In this document: one piece after another, positions 7,215 through 14,429 of the stretch | How the letters are laid out: every line of letters starts with the position of its first letter | How positions within the stretch are numbered: the stretch's first letter is position 1 | Source: Rhodospirillaceae bacterium | Lineage (GTDB): Bacteria; Pseudomonadota; Alphaproteobacteria; UBA828 | DNA length: 14,566 nt | NCBI GenBank assembly: GCA_028819955.1 | Contig: JAPPKP010000009.1 | Span: 1 to 14,566, forward strand | Reading direction: 5' to 3' | The notes under the pieces: model-generated | Databases searched by the model: none | Seen by the model: the letters and a program-made list of their open reading frames with translations, nothing else | Told to the model about the DNA's origin: nothing | Position numbers and translations under genes: made by a program

Positions 7215-7721
7215 ATGAGAGTCAGCAGAGGCATCGCCGTGGCACTGGCGGCCGCAATCGGTATCCCGTGCGCGGCCACGAGTGCGCTCGGGCAAGAGAG
7301 CGGCAGCTTCAGCGCAATCGCGACCTACGTTCGCGACTTCACGACGGTGGAGCACGCCGGCGGCGCGTATTTCGGTGGCAAGCTGGAGGGGAGCACCACC
7401 ATCCTCGCGAGCAGCGGCGATCCGTTCGACGAAGGCGGGCACGGCCTGGCCACGTGCGTGGTATTCGGCAAGCGCTCGGCCGCCGGCCTCGACCTCCAGA
7501 CCGCCTGCACCTCAACCAACACGGCCGGCGACACGCTCTATCTCGTGGCCGAGAGACGCGCGGGCGACGTGGACGCAGGCGGCGGCGGGCAGGGCCAGCT
7601 GGAGCTCGCGGGCGGCACCGGTGCCTATACTGGGCTGAGGGGAAGCTGTGCCTACGAGACCAACTATCTGGCGAACAATCAGGTCGTCACGACCACGGAT
7701 TGCACCTGGCACAGGGATTGA
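7215..7721 (+). CDS. Secreted protein of unknown function
   Basis: The ATG at 7215 follows GGGAGGG by 5 nt and gives 168 aa. An open extension to 7107 is rejected because it lacks a ribosome-binding site and would bury the signal peptide. Residues 1-26 (MRVSRGIAVALAAAIGIPC ... SALGQ) form a Sec signal peptide ending about at ALGQ. The mature part looks all-beta with glycine turns: FSAIATYVRDF, GGAYFGGKLEGSTTI, GQLELAGGTGAYTGLRGSCAYET. It has four Cys residues in the exported part, at CVVF, TACTS, GSCAYE and TDCTW, enough for two disulfides. GGTGAYTGLRG resembles a turn common in secreted beta-barrel proteins, but I do not recognise a family. It is probably periplasmic and may be expressed from its own promoter. 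Confidence 0.78.
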   Translation: MRVSRGIAVALAAAIGIPCAATSALGQESGSFSAIATYVRDFTTVEHAGGAYFGGKLEGSTTILASSGDPFDEGGHGLATCVVFGKRSAAGLDLQTACTSTNTAGDTLYLVAERRAGDVDAGGGGQGQLELAGGTGAYTGLRGSCAYETNYLANNQVVTTTDCTWHRD

Positions 7722-7837
7722 TTGTCGCGAGACGACGCGTTCCGCGCATGCTGACGGGAGTGCCTGCGCGCGGGCTTGCGTAGGGCCCGCCAACCTGCAA
7801 CGCTTCGCCGCGGTTATTCCTTGCAGTGGAGGTGGCT
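7722..7837. other. Intergenic gap with small inverted repeat
   Basis: GCGGGC (7770-7775) pairs with GCCCGC (7785-7790) across a 9-nt loop. There is no T-run, so it is at most a weak terminator for the upstream gene. Nothing else is evident. Confidence 0.3.
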
Positions 7838-8119
7838 ATGGGCGCGGCAACGCCGACCGTGTTGATCGACAACGACCGCGTGCGCGTCACCGAGTGGCGC
7901 TTCAAGCCCGGCGAGGCGACGGGTTGGCACCGGCACGAGTACGACTACGTGGTGGTTCCGGTGACGACGGGGCACCTCCACCTCGTGGAGCCCGACGGCG
8001 AGCGCACGGTCCAGATCGTCCACGGCTCGCCCTATTACCGGGATGAAGGCGTCGAGCACGACGTCATCAACCCGAGCGAGACCGACGACGTGGTCTTCGT
8101 CGAAGTCGAGGTGAAGTAG
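7838..8119 (+). CDS. Single-domain cupin protein
   Basis: This is a 93-aa small cupin. The first metal motif is GWHRHEYDYVVVPVTTG (His31 and His33), followed by the LHLVEPDGE strands and the second motif GVEHDVINPSETD (His74). The ATG at 7838 has GGAGG five nt upstream; an upstream in-frame GTG at 7826 overlaps that site and is rejected. The first motif has the HxH pair but the usual Glu position is Asp or Tyr (EYDY), so metal binding is likely but not certain. Small cupins of this kind may be metal-dependent enzymes or sensors, and no substrate can be inferred. It is probably cytoplasmic, with no signal peptide. Confidence 0.88.
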   Translation: MGAATPTVLIDNDRVRVTEWRFKPGEATGWHRHEYDYVVVPVTTGHLHLVEPDGERTVQIVHGSPYYRDEGVEHDVINPSETDDVVFVEVEVK

Positions 8120-8141
8120 GGCATCCGGGCGCAGGGGCAGA

Positions 8142-8172
8142 GAGTCAACGAACCGTCACATATCCGTATTAT
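8142..8172 (+). promoter_or_regulatory. Candidate PHO box and -10 upstream of pstS
   Basis: GTCA recurs with an 11-nt period: GTCAACGAACC (8144-8154) then GTCACATATCC (8155-8165), with a third, weaker unit GTATTATTTCC. PhoB boxes are 7-nt CTGTCAT-like direct repeats with 4-nt spacers, which gives the same 11-nt period. TATTAT at 8167-8172 could be the -10 element, about 7 nt after the second repeat. The position, about 100 nt before a phosphate-binding protein gene, supports the call; the outer bases of each repeat match poorly. Confidence 0.5.
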
Positions 8173-8273
8173 TTCCATCTTGGCCCGGCGTTAGCGTTCG
8201 CCTGCCATCCCGGGCGGCCGCGCGGGCGCGTGGCCATCGCCGCCGGGATGCAGCCGAATCCGGAGGACCCCAC

Positions 8274-9320
8274 GTGACCAAGACACCCCTCGCCATCGCC
8301 GCGGCGGCAGCGCTTGCGCTGACCGCGTCCGTGGCGCTGACCAACGCTGCGGAGGCCCGCGACCAGATCAGGATCGTGGGGTCTTCGACCGTTTTCCCAT
8401 TTGCCACCGCCGTCGCCGAAGAGTTCGGCAAGACCACGGGGAACAAGACCCCGGTGGTCGAGAGCACCGGCTCGGGCGGCGGTCTCAAACTCTTCTGCGC
8501 CGGGGTCGGCATCGCCCATCCCGACATCACCAATTCCTCGCGGCGGATCAAGTCGTCGGAGGTCGAGCGCTGCGCCGAGAACGGCGTGACCGACATCACC
8601 GAGGTCAAGATCGGCTACGACGGCATCGTGCTCGCCAACGCGAAGTCGGCCGAGCGGTTCTCGATTACCCTGCGGCAACTCTTCCTTGCGCTGGCCAAGG
8701 ACGTGCCCCAGGACGGTAGGATGGTGCCCAACCCCAATCGGACCTGGAGCGATATCGACGCGTCTCTGCCCGCGGCCAAGATCGAGGTTCTCGGCCCGCC
8801 GCCGACCTCGGGCACACGAGACGCCTTCGTCGAGCTCGCCATGGAGGGGGGCTGCAAGACCTTCCTCGACATCGAGGCTCTCAAAAAGCAGGACAAGAAT
8901 GCCTACAAGGTCACTTGCCACTCGATTCGCGAGGACGGCTCCTTCGTCGAGGCGGGCGAAAACGACAACCTCATCGTGCAGAAGCTCGAAGCCAACCCTT
9001 CAGCGCTCGGGATCTTCGGCTACAGCTTCCTCGAACAGAACCGCGACAAGGTTCGTGGCAGCATCATCGACGGCGTCGAGCCGGACTTCGACACCATCGC
9101 CGACGGCGACTATCCGGTCTCCCGCTCCATGTACTTCTACGTGAAGAAGGCGCATGTGGGCGTGATCCCCGGTATCGACGAGTTCGTCGCGACGTTCACC
9201 GACGAGGACGCCTGGGGGCCGTACGGCTACCTCGCCGACAAGGGGCTCATCCCGCTCACCGATGAGGAGCGGGAGGCGATGCGCGCTCAGGCCGTCGCCC
9301 TGGCTCAACTCGCCATGTAA
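8274..9320 (+). CDS. pstS: PstS-like phosphate-binding periplasmic protein
   Basis: The 348-aa protein is a PstS-family substrate-binding protein, the periplasmic receptor for phosphate ABC uptake. Residues 1-28 are a Sec signal peptide (TPLAIAAAAALALTASVAL ... AAEA). Phosphate-loop motifs are GSSTVFPF (37-44 region), ESTGSGGGLKLFCAG (63-77) and TSGTRDAF (178-185), and the FGYSFLEQN and ISRSMYFYVKKAH-like late segments (here VSRSMYFYVKKAH) fit the family. Translation begins at GTG 8274, with GGAGG 7 nt upstream. It stands alone: no pstC, pstA, pstB or phoU is in the window, so it may serve a transporter encoded elsewhere or act as a phosphate scavenger. A PHO box candidate upstream suggests induction by phosphate starvation. 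Confidence 0.92.
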   Translation: MTKTPLAIAAAAALALTASVALTNAAEARDQIRIVGSSTVFPFATAVAEEFGKTTGNKTPVVESTGSGGGLKLFCAGVGIAHPDITNSSRRIKSSEVERCAENGVTDITEVKIGYDGIVLANAKSAERFSITLRQLFLALAKDVPQDGRMVPNPNRTWSDIDASLPAAKIEVLGPPPTSGTRDAFVELAMEGGCKTFLDIEALKKQDKNAYKVTCHSIREDGSFVEAGENDNLIVQKLEANPSALGIFGYSFLEQNRDKVRGSIIDGVEPDFDTIADGDYPVSRSMYFYVKKAHVGVIPGIDEFVATFTDEDAWGPYGYLADKGLIPLTDEEREAMRAQAVALAQLAM

Positions 9321-9340
9321 CGGGTGGGCCACAAGTGCTC

Positions 9341-9375
9341 GGGGCCGCGTGAGAGGCGAATCGCCCCTCTGCCCC
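9341..9375. terminator. Possible bidirectional terminator stem
   Basis: The 62-nt gap between convergent genes contains GGGGC (9341-9345) pairing with GCCCC (9371-9375) and AGAGG (9352-9356) pairing with CCTCT (9366-9370), with an unpaired bulge on the left side. There is no T-run on either strand. The convergent position favours a terminator, but the structure is imperfect. Confidence 0.35.
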
Positions 9376-9382
9376 AGCGCCA

Positions 9383-10006
9383 CTAGCCGAACTCAGGCAC
9401 CGTCGCGACCGCGCTCTTGCGCTCGTCGATGTGGGCCTGCCAGCGGGCGATGTTGGCCCTCGGCGCCAGCAGAGTTTCGCCCTCCGGCGTCATCTTCAGA
9501 TAGTGCAGGACCGGCAGCACCATATAGTCGGCGAGCGATGCCTCGTCGCCGGCAAAGCAGGCGTTGCCTTCGAGCGCTCCGTCGAGCGCGATGAGCGCCT
9601 TGTCGGACCTGGGCACGCTGCTCTCCACCAGCGCCTCATCGGGTTCGCCGCCCTGCGCGGGAACGATCAGGCGCTGCAGCACGATGTCGATCGCCGGCCG
9701 GTAGAGATACTGGATGAAGACCGACGTCCACTGCCAGCAGCGGGCATTGGCGACCGGGTCGGCCGGCTGCAGGGGCGGCCCGTCGAATGCGCTGTCGATG
9801 TAGTTGCAGATCGCCAGCGACTCGTACATGCGCACATCACCGTGGGTCATGGCGGGTACCGAACCCCACGGCTGCATGGCCAGCTGCTCCGGTGATTGGG
9901 GCATGACCGGGTCGAGCTCGTAGGGCACCCCCTTCTCCATGCACGCCATGCGACAGGTGCGGACATAGGTGCTCAGCGGTGTGCCATGAATGATCAGTGT
10001 CGCCAT
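9383..10006 (-). CDS. Glutathione S-transferase family protein
   Basis: The 207-aa protein has the two-domain GST layout. The N-terminal thioredoxin-like domain (about 1-75) carries the TPLSTYVRT active-site region with Ser12/Tyr14, the cis-proline in GSVPAM (Pro51) and the glutathione-binding YESLAICNYI (Glu62-Ser63). The helical C-terminal domain contains GNACFAGDEASLADYMVLPVLHYL, whose ASLADY N-cap motif is conserved in GSTs. ATG at 10006 is chosen because GGGAGAG lies about 6 nt upstream; a longer frame to 10102 has no such site. Members conjugate or reduce electrophiles with glutathione, or act as isomerases, and the substrate here is unknown. It is divergent from the DMFase-like gene and shares its 180-nt promoter region. 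Confidence 0.93.
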   Translation of the reverse strand: MATLIIHGTPLSTYVRTCRMACMEKGVPYELDPVMPQSPEQLAMQPWGSVPAMTHGDVRMYESLAICNYIDSAFDGPPLQPADPVANARCWQWTSVFIQYLYRPAIDIVLQRLIVPAQGGEPDEALVESSVPRSDKALIALDGALEGNACFAGDEASLADYMVLPVLHYLKMTPEGETLLAPRANIARWQAHIDERKSAVATVPEFG

Positions 10007-10122
10007 CGTTCGCTCTCCCACTCCGGTCGGGGCGGCAGGGCCCTTCCCCGACCGCGCGCGCCTATGTTGCACATCACACCCAAGGTTGCACCGGGACCGC
10101 ACCGTGAACGCACCGGGGCACG

Positions 10123-10151
10123 TTGTTCGCTGCCGGGCCGCTGACTATGCT
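10123..10151 (+). promoter_or_regulatory. Sigma70-type promoter candidate for DMFase-like gene
   Basis: TTGTTC (10123-10128) and TATGCT (10146-10151) are separated by 17 nt, giving a predicted start of transcription near 10158 and a leader of about 30 nt before the ATG at 10187. The spacing is ideal and the hexamers match reasonably for a GC-rich genome. Confidence 0.42.
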
Positions 10152-10186
10152 CGCGGCATGAGAATGGCGCAGCGCGGAGGCGCGGC

Positions 10187-12439
10187 ATGCTGACGATCAC
10201 CGGCTATCCCGACCGGATCAGCGTCCGGCCGGGCGAGACCATCAAATTCATGGTCAACTGCGAGCACCCGACCTATCAAGCGGACATCGTGCGCCTGATC
10301 TGCGCGGACGACACGCCCGCCGGGCCCGGCTTCAAGGAACGGCCGATCCGCACGCCGGTGAGCAAGCGCCACAAGGGGCGCCGGCAGGTCATTCACGCGG
10401 GCTCTTATGCGCTGGTGGAGAGCCGGCCGCTGCTGGAAACGCTCGGCAGCTTCACCGTTCAGGCCATGATCTGGCCGACCACGCCCGGCAAGGGCGAGCA
10501 AGGCATCGTGACCAAGTGGGATTCTCGCAGCTGGTCCGGCTTCGCGCTGGTCATCGACAAGGCGGGCTCCGTCGCGCTCCGCCTGGGCATGGCGGACGGC
10601 ACGGTCGAGACTGTCTCGGTCGGCAAGCCGCTGCTCGAGCGCCACTGGTATCTGGCCGCCGCGAGCTACGACGCGGAGTCAGGCCATGTCACCGTTTACC
10701 AGGAGCCGCTCCTCCCTTACGCGCGGGTCGACGACGGCGGCACCGAGAGACGCAAACTCGGAGCCGCGGCCCCAGGCAGCTCGGCGCCGATCGTCATGGC
10801 CGGCACCTTCAAGCGGCGCCAAAAGGGCCGCACGCTGGTAGACGGCCTCTACAACGGCAAGATCGACTCGCCCCGGCTGGTCGGCCGCGCGTTGGATCGT
10901 CTGGAGATCGAGCGCATGCGGAACGAGGCGGTCCCGGCCGGGCTCGCACCCGACATCCTGTGCGCCTGGGACTTCTCGCGCGACATCACGTCGATCAGGA
11001 TTTCCGACCGTTCCTCCAATCATTGCCACGGCGAGATCGTCAACCTGCCGGCGCGCGGCATGACCGGATGGAATTTTTCGGGCGAGGAGATGTGCTGGCG
11101 CCACGCGCGGCACGAGTACGGCGCCATCCACTTCCACGACGACGATCTCTACGACGCGGGCTGGGAGGTGGATTTCGAATGGACCGTGCCCGCGCGCGTG
11201 GCGAGCGGGGTTTATGCCGCGCGGCTCAGGGCCAAGGGGGCCGAGGAGTACGTGCCCTTCGTGGTGCTGCCGGCGCCGGGGCGGGCCTCGCGCATCGCCT
11301 TCCTGCTTCCGACGGTCGAGTACATGGCCTATGCCAACGAGCACCTGGCCTTCGACGGCCCGCTCGGCGAACTCCTCACCGGCCAGCTACCCACGCTCAA
11401 CGCGCAGCAGCTCTTCCTCAACGAGCATCGCGAGTACGGCTCGTCGCTCTACGACACGCATTCGGACGGCAGCGGCGTCTGCTATTCGTCGCGGCTCCGC
11501 CCGATCCTCAACATGCGCCCCAAGGCTGAGACGCCCTGGGCCTGCGCCGGCGAGGACTCGACCAACGCGCGCGAGTTCATCCTCGACATGTACGTGGAGG
11601 ACTGGCTCACGCACTTCGGCTTCGAGCACGACGTCATCACCGACGAGGACGTCCACCGCGAGGGCATCGACCTGCTCAAGCCCTACAACGTGCTGATCAC
11701 CGGCGGACACCCGGAGTACTACTCCAAGGCCATGCGCGACGCCGTCCACGGCTTCACCCAGCAGGGCGGCCGGCTGATGTATCTCGGCGGCAACGGCTTC
11801 TACTGGCGCGTCGCCATGCACAAGGAGCTGCCGGGCGTGATCGAGGTGCGCCGCTGCGAGGCTGCGATCCGCACCTGGGAGGGGGACCCCGGCGAGTACT
11901 ATCACAGCTTCACGGGCGAGTACGGCGGCATCTGGCGCCACCAGGGGGACTTCGCGCCCCAGCGGCTGGCGGGCGTCGGCTTCGTCGCCGAGGGCTTCGA
12001 CAAGTCCTCCTACTACCGGCGCATGCCGGGGAGCTTCGACCCCCGCGCGCGGTTCATCTTCGAGGGAATCGGCGATGACGAGCTGCTCGGCGACTTCGGC
12101 TATCACGGCGAGGGCGCAGCCGGTAACGAGCTCGATGCCACCGACCCCCGCCTGGGCACGCCTCCGCATGCGCTGGTGCTCGCCCGCTCGGAGGACCACA
12201 CCGACCTCTACCTGGTGGTGAACGAGGAGGTGCTGGTGAACCACGCCGGCCTGGGCGGCACCGAGCACGAGAAGGTCAAGGCCGACATGGTGTTCTACGA
12301 GACGCCGAACGGCGGCGCGGTGTTCTCCGTCGGCTCGATCTGCTACCCCGCGAGCCTGCCGTGGAACGGCTACGACAACAACATCGCGAAGCTCACGACC
12401 AACGTGCTCCGCCGCTTCGCCGACCCCGAACCCTTCTGA
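10187..12439 (+). CDS. N,N-dimethylformamidase large-subunit family protein
   Basis: The 750-aa protein matches the DMFase beta/large subunit (DmfA2 type), which hydrolyses dimethylformamide to formate and dimethylamine with mononuclear iron. An N-terminal beta segment (1-75) is followed by a LamG/concanavalin-like insert (about 85-250: GSFTVQAMIWPTT ... HWYLAAASYD). The C-terminal catalytic part contains EYMAYANEH (Tyr379/Tyr382), GVCYSSRLRP (Tyr433) and ITGGHPEYYS (His508, Glu510). These resemble the Tyr/Tyr/Glu iron site that I recall for the Paracoccus enzyme; exact equivalence needs alignment. The length is close to the known large subunit. GGAGG lies 6 nt before the ATG. No small-subunit gene accompanies it; 11 nt downstream is a DUF1330 gene. 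The true substrate may be another small amide. Confidence 0.9.
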   Translation: MLTITGYPDRISVRPGETIKFMVNCEHPTYQADIVRLICADDTPAGPGFKERPIRTPVSKRHKGRRQVIHAGSYALVESRPLLETLGSFTVQAMIWPTTPGKGEQGIVTKWDSRSWSGFALVIDKAGSVALRLGMADGTVETVSVGKPLLERHWYLAAASYDAESGHVTVYQEPLLPYARVDDGGTERRKLGAAAPGSSAPIVMAGTFKRRQKGRTLVDGLYNGKIDSPRLVGRALDRLEIERMRNEAVPAGLAPDILCAWDFSRDITSIRISDRSSNHCHGEIVNLPARGMTGWNFSGEEMCWRHARHEYGAIHFHDDDLYDAGWEVDFEWTVPARVASGVYAARLRAKGAEEYVPFVVLPAPGRASRIAFLLPTVEYMAYANEHLAFDGPLGELLTGQLPTLNAQQLFLNEHREYGSSLYDTHSDGSGVCYSSRLRPILNMRPKAETPWACAGEDSTNAREFILDMYVEDWLTHFGFEHDVITDEDVHREGIDLLKPYNVLITGGHPEYYSKAMRDAVHGFTQQGGRLMYLGGNGFYWRVAMHKELPGVIEVRRCEAAIRTWEGDPGEYYHSFTGEYGGIWRHQGDFAPQRLAGVGFVAEGFDKSSYYRRMPGSFDPRARFIFEGIGDDELLGDFGYHGEGAAGNELDATDPRLGTPPHALVLARSEDHTDLYLVVNEEVLVNHAGLGGTEHEKVKADMVFYETPNGGAVFSVGSICYPASLPWNGYDNNIAKLTTNVLRRFADPEPF

Positions 12440-12450
12440 GGACGCCCGAC

Positions 12451-12993
12451 ATGCCAGGCTACGTGATCGCGGACGTGACCGTGACCGATCCGGAGACTTA
12501 TGCGGATTACCGGGCGCTGACTCCGGGCTCGATCGCGGCGTTCGATGGGCGCTTCCTCGTACGCGGCGGCGAGCACGAGGTGATCGCGGGCGGCTGGCAG
12601 CCCGGCCGGCTGGTGCTGCTGGAGTTCGACAGCCCCGCGCGTGCCGCAGCCTGGTACGACTCGCCGGCCTACGTGGAGGCGCGGGCGATTCGCCAGCGCG
12701 CATCGACCGGCCACATGGTCCACCTCGAAGGCGATGGCACTGCACAGGGCGGCGGCCATTACGTGATCCTGCGCGGGGCGACCGGGGAGGCCGGCATCGA
12801 TGCCGCCCGCGTCGCTGCCAGCGGCGGGCGGGTGCTGTCGAGCGGCCGCACCCCTGCGGTCAAGGAAGGCACATGGCCGGACGGACGCATGACGGTACTC
12901 GAATTCGCCGACCGCGCGGCGGCGGAGGCTTGGCGCGAGTCGGACGACGCCCAAGGGATGGAGGGCGAGGCGGTTCTGGTCGAGGGCGCCTAA
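12451..12993 (+). CDS. DUF1330 protein with degenerate second copy
   Basis: The product is 180 aa. Residues 1-93 (MPGYVIADVTVTDPETYADY ... SPAYVEARAIRQRAS) are a clear DUF1330 domain, a ferredoxin-like alpha/beta fold of the dimeric alpha-beta barrel group. Residues about 99-178 (HYVILRGATGE ... MTVLEFADRAAAEAWRES) repeat the same order of elements in weaker form, including the LLEFDSPARAAAW / VLEFADRAAAEAW match, so it looks like an internal duplication able to form the barrel within one chain. ATG 12451 lies 11 nt after the DMFase-like stop, with GAGGA covering the junction, so the two are co-transcribed. No reaction is established for DUF1330; a role supporting the amidohydrolase is an inference from context. 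Confidence 0.88.
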   Translation: MPGYVIADVTVTDPETYADYRALTPGSIAAFDGRFLVRGGEHEVIAGGWQPGRLVLLEFDSPARAAAWYDSPAYVEARAIRQRASTGHMVHLEGDGTAQGGGHYVILRGATGEAGIDAARVAASGGRVLSSGRTPAVKEGTWPDGRMTVLEFADRAAAEAWRESDDAQGMEGEAVLVEGA

Positions 12994-13000
12994 CGCCACG

Positions 13001-14218
13001 TCAGCTAGGCGCGCCGACGATGCCGCGATCGTGCAGCGCGCCGATGGCGCCGTCGCTGAGGCCCAGCACGTCCGCCAGTATCTCGTCGGTGTGCTGACCG
13101 AGCCGAGGCCCCGGCTCGACCGCACCGCGCGGAGCGGCGGCGAAGTCCAGCGGGGAGCCCGGCGTCAGCACCGGCCCGATCCCCGGCTGATCGATCCGCT
13201 GGAACAGCGGATTGTCGGTTGTGCAGAAAGGGTCTTCCTCCACCATCTGGGTATGGGTGCGGAACGGACCCCAGAGCACGCCGGCCTCGGTGAGCCGGGC
13301 GCCGACGTCCTCCAGGCTCAGCGATGCGAACCAGGGCGCGAGCGCGGCACGTAGCTGCTCCCGCACGTTCCAGCGGTCGGCCTCGTCGGCGAGATTGACG
13401 CCGTGCTCGGCCTCGATCCGGGCGAAGGCCTCCGTGAGTCCGGCCGCCTGCCCCAGTGCCTTGACGTGGCGCGGCGTGACCACCACCAGCATGACCCGGC
13501 GGCCGTCACGGGTGGCGAAGTCGCCGCCGAAGGTGCCGTACATGTCGTTGCCGATGCGCGGCCGCTCGGCACCGTTGATCTCGACATCGCCGATGTACCC
13601 GAGCGAGCCGGTGATGTGATAGGCGACATCGGCGAGGCTGAGCAGAACCTCCTGCCCTTCGCCGGTTCGGCTGCGGTGGCGCTCGGCGGCGAGCAGGCCG
13701 ATGGCGGCGGTAAGCCCGCAGGTCAGGTCCCAGCCCGGCAGCACGTTGTTGACCGGCTCGTCCAGATCCGCCGGCCCGGTCACGAACGGCCAGCCCATGC
13801 GCGCGTTCACGGTGTAGTCGACCGCGACCGTGCCGTCCGGGTTGCCGACGATGCGGAGCATGATGACGTCCGCGCGCCTCGCGCTCAGCGTCTCGTACGA
13901 GAGCCAGTCCCCCACCTGCAGATTGGTGAGGAAGATGCCGGCCTCGGGCCCTGGCGCCGTGATGAGTGCGGCCACCAGCTCGCGCCCCTCCGCCTCGCAC
14001 AGGTTGACCGCGAAGGAGCGCTTGCCCTTGTTCATGCCGGCCCAATAGATGCTCTCGTTCTCGGTCGTGACCGGCCAGCGCCGATAGTCGAGGCCGCCGC
14101 CGAGGGGGTCGAAGCGGATCACGTCCGCTCCCATCTGCGCGAGCGTCATGCCGCCGAGCGGAGCGGCGACGAACGCCGAGCCCTCGACCACGCGCAGACC
14201 CTTGAGAATGCCGTTCAC
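13001..14218 (-). CDS. mct: Family III CoA-transferase, Mct-like (2-methylfumaryl-CoA isomerase)
   Basis: The 405-aa protein is a family III (CaiB/BaiF) CoA-transferase. Its opening ILKGLRVVEGSAFVAAPLGG and IRFDPLGGGLDYRRWP, plus VNNVLPGWDLTCGLTAAIGL, GLLAAERHRSRTGEG and RLGQHTDEILADVLGLS, match from memory the Chloroflexus mesaconyl-C1-CoA:C4-CoA transferase, which moves CoA within 2-methylfumaryl-CoA in the 3-hydroxypropionate bicycle. Asp164 in LPGWD is the expected catalytic aspartate. The GTG start at 14218 follows GGGAGAGGGA; the frame is open 9 codons further without a signal. It converges on the DUF1330 gene with 7 nt between stops. No other bicycle genes are present here, so the physiological substrate may be a related C4-C5 dicarboxyl-CoA. 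Confidence 0.85.
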   Translation of the reverse strand: MNGILKGLRVVEGSAFVAAPLGGMTLAQMGADVIRFDPLGGGLDYRRWPVTTENESIYWAGMNKGKRSFAVNLCEAEGRELVAALITAPGPEAGIFLTNLQVGDWLSYETLSARRADVIMLRIVGNPDGTVAVDYTVNARMGWPFVTGPADLDEPVNNVLPGWDLTCGLTAAIGLLAAERHRSRTGEGQEVLLSLADVAYHITGSLGYIGDVEINGAERPRIGNDMYGTFGGDFATRDGRRVMLVVVTPRHVKALGQAAGLTEAFARIEAEHGVNLADEADRWNVREQLRAALAPWFASLSLEDVGARLTEAGVLWGPFRTHTQMVEEDPFCTTDNPLFQRIDQPGIGPVLTPGSPLDFAAAPRGAVEPGPRLGQHTDEILADVLGLSDGAIGALHDRGIVGAPS

Positions 14219-14248
14219 GCTCCCTCTCCCTTCCGCCCACCTCAACTT

Positions 14249-14279
14249 AGAGCGTTTCGGTCTTGCGCGGAAATGCTCT
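14249..14279. repeat. AGAGC...GCTCT hairpin, alphaproteobacterial type
   Basis: AGAGCGTTTC (14249-14258) pairs with GAAATGCTCT (14270-14279), with one G-T pair and an 11-nt loop. Short hairpins opening AGAGC.TTT and closing AAA.GCTCT recur between genes in many Hyphomicrobiales. It lies 31 nt upstream of the CoA-transferase start and may affect its transcription. Confidence 0.6.
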
Positions 14280-14318
14280 GGCCTCTCTTTCGCTCACGGC
14301 AGCCGCCTCCACTCACAT

Positions 14319-14365
14319 CGTCATGCCCGAACCTGCCCGGACCTCTTCCGGGTGTCCGGGAATCC
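14319..14365. repeat. REP-like inverted repeat
   Basis: CCCGGAC (14336-14342) pairs with GTCCGGG (14354-14360) across 11 nt, inside a longer stretch opening CGTCATGCCCG. The opening resembles the arms of the 3379-3470 repeat, so it may be a shortened relative. Confidence 0.45.
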
Positions 14366-14429
14366 GAGCATCTCTCTCCATCGGGATTTCGCTCTGACAT
14401 CCCATGAGAACGGGACGAACTATTCGGGC

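Noticed and set aside
7770..7790. Rho-independent terminator after the secreted-protein gene
   Set aside because: The stem is only 6 bp with a 9-nt loop and no T-run.
10007..10186. Small-subunit gene of dimethylformamidase upstream of the large subunit
   Set aside because: The 180-nt gap has no open frame of suitable length (about 130 codons) on the plus strand.
11387..12745. 452-codon open frame on the minus strand opposite the DMFase-like gene
   Set aside because: It is antisense to a recognised family, has no ribosome-binding site and no recognisable motif.
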